9,305 bases of DNA, taken from the NCBI GenBank assembly GCA_030614585.1, contig JAUWTT010000117.1:1-9305 (forward strand), read 5' to 3'. Below are positions 6,252 through 9,305 of the stretch, in pieces. Numbering within the stretch: position 1 is the first letter of the stretch; each line of letters begins with the position of its first letter. Both the position numbers and the translations under genes were made by a program. The stretch comes from Acidobacteriota bacterium. GTDB lineage: Bacteria; Acidobacteriota; UBA6911; RPQK01; JAPXNP01. The notes beneath the pieces are model-generated. The model searched no databases, had not been told where the DNA came from, and was given only the letters and a program-made list of their open reading frames with translations.

Positions 6252-7574
6252 TTAATCCTCAGGTAGCGGCTGACCCTTGGTTTCCGGCGCCCAGATCAAG
6301 GCCACCATTCCCAACACGTAAACGAACGACATGACGAAGGCGGCACTTCTAATACCCATACTGGTACTTAGGTACCCTAGGAGGATCGGGGCCGGTGCGG
6401 CCAGATACCGGACGGTGTTGTAACAGAAGCCTACGCCCGTGCCACGTAATCTCGTCGGGTAGAGTTCGGGAAAATAGATCGAGTATCCCGCAAAGACGGC
6501 CAACTGGGCTGCTCCCATCATCGGGAGCATCCAATACGCGTCAGAAGCAGAGTTAAGCGAGTTGAACACAAACATGGTTATGGCTAGACAGGCCGCGAAA
6601 GCGACCAGGAAGGCCGGCCTCCGACCGACGAATGTCGCCATGAAAGTGAAGGCAAACATCCCCAGAAATGCCCCTACGTCCTGAAGAGCCGTTGCCTTCG
6701 CTCGAACCTGGTCGATCACCTGCTGGGATTCTCCACTGAGGGCCGTCGTAATCAATTCAGGCGAGAAGAACCCGATTCCCCACAGACCTATCATTCCCGA
6801 TACGCCGAGGCATAGCCCGATTATGGTGTTTTTTCGCCACCGGGGGGATCGGAAGAGGTCAGTTGGAGAGCCAATATGTTTGGTTTGAGCGCCTGCACGC
6901 GCTGCGGCCTTTGCCTGTTTCCATGCATCAGGTTCCTTGAGGACGGTGACTATGGGGATCACGAGAAGCGCCGGAAGGATGCCTACGAAGAAGAGAACCC
7001 TCCACCCTGCATAGCCGAAAAGAAGGTCCGCGGCACCTGGTTGGATCCAGTAACTGATGACTGAGCCAAAAACATTACCCATGGCCGATAAAGCCTGCAG
7101 TGATCCGAGCGCCATGGACCGGAACTTGCTGGGAACGCTTTCAGCCACCAGTGTGGTTGCGGCCCCAAACATCCCGCCCACACCAAGGCCCACCAGAAAC
7201 CTATAGATTGTGAAGTCTAACCATGTCTGCGAAAGGCCTGAAAGGCCAGTGAAGCTGGAGTAAATGAGTAGCGTGATCACCATCGTTTTGACACGACCCA
7301 CCTTGTCACTCATCATTCCAAAGATGATCCCGCCAGTGGCCCACCCCAGGATCATAGAAGTGGTGGCGTAGCCAATGTACTGTTTGATCGTAGCTTGGGC
7401 AGCCTCGCTACTTCCGAGGAGTTCGGTGAGGGCTGATTCTCGAGAAAGGATAAAGATCCGCTGGTCCATGCAGTCGAAAAGCCAGCCGCACGAAGCGATG
7501 ATGACGACTAACCAATGGTAACCAGTTACATTCTCAAGAATGCCACCTTGGTTCGGTTTTATCAATTGACTCAC
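6252..7574 (-). CDS. MFS transporter, sugar/organic-acid proton symporter-like
   Basis: A 440-residue major facilitator protein with about 12 membrane segments. The conserved motif A, GMMSDKVGRVK, is at about 86-96 in loop 2-3. TM1 carries the acidic WLFDCMDQRIF (31-41), a pattern I associate with symporters of the aromatic-acid/sugar branches. The second half has YFPELYPTRLRGTGVGF (367-383) and the C-terminus PETKGQPLPED, both typical of the SP/AAHS-type uptake permeases. The loop near residues 270-295 is longer than usual. It probably imports an organic acid or sugar derivative, but the substrate is not readable. The start is GTG at 7574 with AAGGCGG five bases upstream. It lies 63 bp after the NRAMP-like gene on the same strand, so the two are probably co-transcribed. 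A weak promoter-like TTGACA (7642-7637, minus) sits in the gap and could drive it separately. Confidence 0.9.
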   Translation of the reverse strand: MSQLIKPNQGGILENVTGYHWLVVIIASCGWLFDCMDQRIFILSRESALTELLGSSEAAQATIKQYIGYATTSMILGWATGGIIFGMMSDKVGRVKTMVITLLIYSSFTGLSGLSQTWLDFTIYRFLVGLGVGGMFGAATTLVAESVPSKFRSMALGSLQALSAMGNVFGSVISYWIQPGAADLLFGYAGWRVLFFVGILPALLVIPIVTVLKEPDAWKQAKAAARAGAQTKHIGSPTDLFRSPRWRKNTIIGLCLGVSGMIGLWGIGFFSPELITTALSGESQQVIDQVRAKATALQDVGAFLGMFAFTFMATFVGRRPAFLVAFAACLAITMFVFNSLNSASDAYWMLPMMGAAQLAVFAGYSIYFPELYPTRLRGTGVGFCYNTVRYLAAPAPILLGYLSTSMGIRSAAFVMSFVYVLGMVALIWAPETKGQPLPED

Positions 7575-7637
7575 CAGTTCCGCCTTTCTGGATTACGAAC
7601 AAACGAATTGGCATTCTTAGTTACATCTGGCTTCGTG

Positions 7638-8840
7638 TCAACCTATCAGCTGCCGGAGATAGTTTAGGCAGATCCCAATGATCGTGAGGTAGCCTGCCCC
7701 GGCGAAGACGTCGAGCCAGATCGAGTTTCGATGCGATCCCATCACGCTGCGGTCCCGGGCGAGCGCCCATATCAAGAAACCGAGTACGGGGAAGGCAACG
7801 ATCGCGAGAGCCTGGGCGACCCGAAGAAGCTCAAGAGGAGTCTGCCCGAAGAGCGCCGCTATGATGCAACCGATTGCCAGGATCAGAGTCGCCCATTTTC
7901 GAACCGGTTTTCCAGACATGGAGCAGTCGCGTCCAAAGCCGTCTACTAGAAGAGCCGCCCCAATGAGCGGGTTCACAACGAGCGAAGAGAACGCAGCGAG
8001 AAAGAATCCACAAGTGAAGAGGTAGAAGGCCGCAGACCCAAACACAGGTTCCAGCTGGAGAGCCATCGTCTGAGCCGAAAGAACTTCAGTCTGAATGTGA
8101 CCCAGAACTCCAGCACTCGTCAATAAAACCACGGCAGAGATGCTTCCGAGGATGGCAATCCCGAGAAGACAATCGACCCCTTCAGTCGACAGTTCGTCGG
8201 GCCCCCAGCTCTTTTCTCTCATCAAGTAGCTCTGATAAGCCGCAGCTGCAATCGAAAAGGTTGTTGCTGACATCCCCAGGGCCAGGAAGACTGCTGCTTG
8301 ATCGGGGAAGGTGGGCACCAGTCCCTTGATCGCTTCGGTGGTATTTGTGCCAACGATGACCAGGGTTCCGACGAAACCTGTAATCATCAGGAGGATAACG
8401 GCGCGCACCAACAGTTCCAGCTTAGTGTAGAGGTTTGGGGACCAGATCAAAACGACAGCAGGCAAGGAGATCAGTAGGACCCAGAGCCTGGGATCAGATC
8501 CGAAAAGGGCGTGTCCTGAAAAGCCGACAGCCGCACTGTTGCCGGCTTGAAACGCGACAATGGACAGGAACCCGAAGATCCCGCCAATGGCAGCCGGCCG
8601 GCGGCCATATCTACGTCGCGCTGCTTCGAGCAGCGTTGTTTTCGTTACCAGAGCAATCCGAGCGGACATCATCGTGTACGCAATCATGAAGAGAGTTGCC
8701 AGGACGACCACCCAAAGCAGGCGGTATCCATAGCGGGAGCCGGCGATTGTGCTCAGAGTCAGGCTACCCGGGCCCAGCACTACGGCTGCCAGAATGAGAG
8801 CGGGGCCAGTCTTGCGGAGCAGAGTCCAAAAACGATGCAT
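7638..8840 (-). CDS. Divergent NRAMP-superfamily transporter lacking the canonical metal-binding motifs
   Basis: A 400-residue membrane protein with about 11 hydrophobic segments, the usual size for the NRAMP (SLC11) fold. The TM1 block GPGSLTLSTIAGSRYGYRLLW (from residue 23) aligns with the family's DPGN...AG..YGY.LLW, but the metal-liganding Asp and Asn are Gly23 and Ser26. In TM6 the family's MPH block is replaced by FSIA within GMSATTFSIAAAAYQSYLMREK (189-210), so the ligand Met is also missing. A nearby E/Y/R-rich loop (REKSWGP) still matches the family layout. It therefore belongs to a divergent NRAMP-related group and may carry something other than Mn2+ or Fe2+; that is inference. The start ATG at 8840 lacks a clear Shine-Dalgarno. 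It heads a probable two-gene unit with the MFS permease downstream. Confidence 0.85.
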   Translation of the reverse strand: MHRFWTLLRKTGPALILAAVVLGPGSLTLSTIAGSRYGYRLLWVVVLATLFMIAYTMMSARIALVTKTTLLEAARRRYGRRPAAIGGIFGFLSIVAFQAGNSAAVGFSGHALFGSDPRLWVLLISLPAVVLIWSPNLYTKLELLVRAVILLMITGFVGTLVIVGTNTTEAIKGLVPTFPDQAAVFLALGMSATTFSIAAAAYQSYLMREKSWGPDELSTEGVDCLLGIAILGSISAVVLLTSAGVLGHIQTEVLSAQTMALQLEPVFGSAAFYLFTCGFFLAAFSSLVVNPLIGAALLVDGFGRDCSMSGKPVRKWATLILAIGCIIAALFGQTPLELLRVAQALAIVAFPVLGFLIWALARDRSVMGSHRNSIWLDVFAGAGYLTIIGICLNYLRQLIG

Positions 8841-9027
8841 GATCGTCTGAACCTAATGCAGTAGGGCGGGGAGGTCAAGGTGGAAGAGGTAATCGGTTGT
8901 CGGTGATCTTTAAACGGGGTCTTTGGTCTTGGTATCTTCATTCGTGCTCCTGCTCGTGCTGCCGAGCCGTAGCTCGAAGAGCGAAGGAGGATGCTCGTTA
9001 TCGTAATCGAGAACCTACCTTACATAT
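8841..9027. other. Gene-free upstream region of the NRAMP-like gene
   Basis: On the minus strand TTGACC, 17 bases, then TAGGTT lies within about 45 bases of the ATG at 8840 and is a weak sigma-70-like candidate with a very short leader. The stretch 8941-9010 is low-complexity DNA built on GTGCTC and CTCGT words. I see no gene. Confidence 0.3.
8970..8992 (+). repeat. Degenerate half-copy of the 37-bp palindromic repeat
   Basis: TAGCTCGAAGAGCGAAGGAGGAT shares AGCGAAGGAGGAT-type sequence with the minus-strand reading of the pair at 1196-1269. It keeps an inner stem (GCTC/GAGC) and the outer GGAGG, but the matching CCTCC arm is not present. It lies in opposite orientation to the pair. Confidence 0.45.
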
Positions 9028-9094
9028 GTCTTTGCCCTTTGCGGTCTTTGCGTGAAACAAACCCCCTTAGCGCACTTGGCGCCTTTGCGTGAAA
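9028..9094 (-). repeat. Two CTTTGCGTGAAA-type intergenic repeat units
   Basis: Two imperfect direct units end in GCCTTTGCGTGAAA or GTCTTTGCGTGAAA (about 9028-9057 and 9064-9094). Read on the minus strand they begin TTTCACGCAAAG and translate as FTQRPQRAK and ISRKGAKCAKG. I recall this as a widespread intergenic repeat that causes spurious protein predictions in many bacteria. Confidence 0.65.
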
Positions 9095-9215
9095 TGAATT
9101 TATTCTCACACCAAGAACCCGAAGGTAGCAAAGGGAAGGGAGAAATCATCGGAATTTGGATTCTCTTCGTTTTTTGACTTGACAACCCATCTCCGCAAAA
9201 CAGGACAATTCTTAT

Positions 9216-9305
9216 AAGACCCAAGACCCAAGACCCAAGACCCAAGACCCAAGACCCAAGACCCAAGACCCAAGACCCAAGACCCACGACCCAAGACCCA
9301 AGACC
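9216..9305. repeat. Heptamer minisatellite (AAGACCC)n reaching the window edge
   Basis: From 9216 the 7-bp unit AAGACCC repeats head to tail: twelve full units, then six bases of a thirteenth cut by the right edge. One unit (9286-9292) is ACGACCC; the rest are identical. Because seven is not a multiple of three, it stays open in several frames and gives repetitive W-V-L-G-L-G-S peptides on the minus strand, which are not real proteins. Confidence 0.95.

Noticed and set aside
9015..9294. Minus-strand frames encoding GSWVLGLGSWVLG-type peptides
   Set aside because: They are translations of the heptamer array and of the CTTTGCGTGAAA repeats, with no gene-like content.

Overview
The window looks like a chromosomal piece from an uncultured, moderately GC-rich Gram-negative bacterium. 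The evidence is a lipoprotein remnant with a lipobox, a beta-barrel-like outer-membrane protein, and a sigma-54 activator with a matching -24/-12 promoter. The DUF6599-type protein, the remnant of an outer-membrane-lipoprotein-sorting-like protein and the intergenic repeats suggest Acidobacteriota, Aminicenantota or a neighbouring phylum. That placement is inference; there is no rRNA or other marker gene here.

Left part (1-3908, minus strand). A membrane-anchored DUF6599-like gene runs off the left edge (1-820). A 460-bp non-coding stretch (821-1280) follows, with many hairpins and two tandem 37-bp palindromic repeats. Next is a complete FHA-GAF-AAA+-HTH sigma-54 activator (1281-3188), and upstream of it a small exported beta-barrel-like protein (3372-3908). 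A strong sigma-54 promoter match lies just upstream of the barrel gene. Barrel gene and activator may therefore form a self-contained, possibly autoregulated, sigma-54 circuit, with the FHA domain suggesting input from Ser/Thr phosphorylation.

Middle (3909-6125, plus strand). A divergent intergenic region leads to a lipoprotein pseudogene (4383-4734). It keeps its signal peptide and C-terminus but has lost its middle and its reading frame. A complete DHA3-type MFS exporter follows (4878-6125).

Right part (6252-8840, minus strand). Two transporter genes lie head to tail: a divergent NRAMP-superfamily protein lacking the canonical metal-binding motifs (7638-8840), then an MFS symporter-like protein (6252-7574). 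They are probably co-transcribed, and their substrates are unknown. The last 465 bp (8841-9305) hold no gene but several repeat types: a degenerate copy of the palindromic repeat, a pair of CTTTGCGTGAAA-type repeats and a heptamer minisatellite running to the edge.

I see no phage, CRISPR, toxin-antitoxin, defence or biosynthetic system. The most interesting items are the sigma-54 circuit, the atypical NRAMP protein, the decayed lipoprotein and the structured repeat-bearing region at 821-1280.
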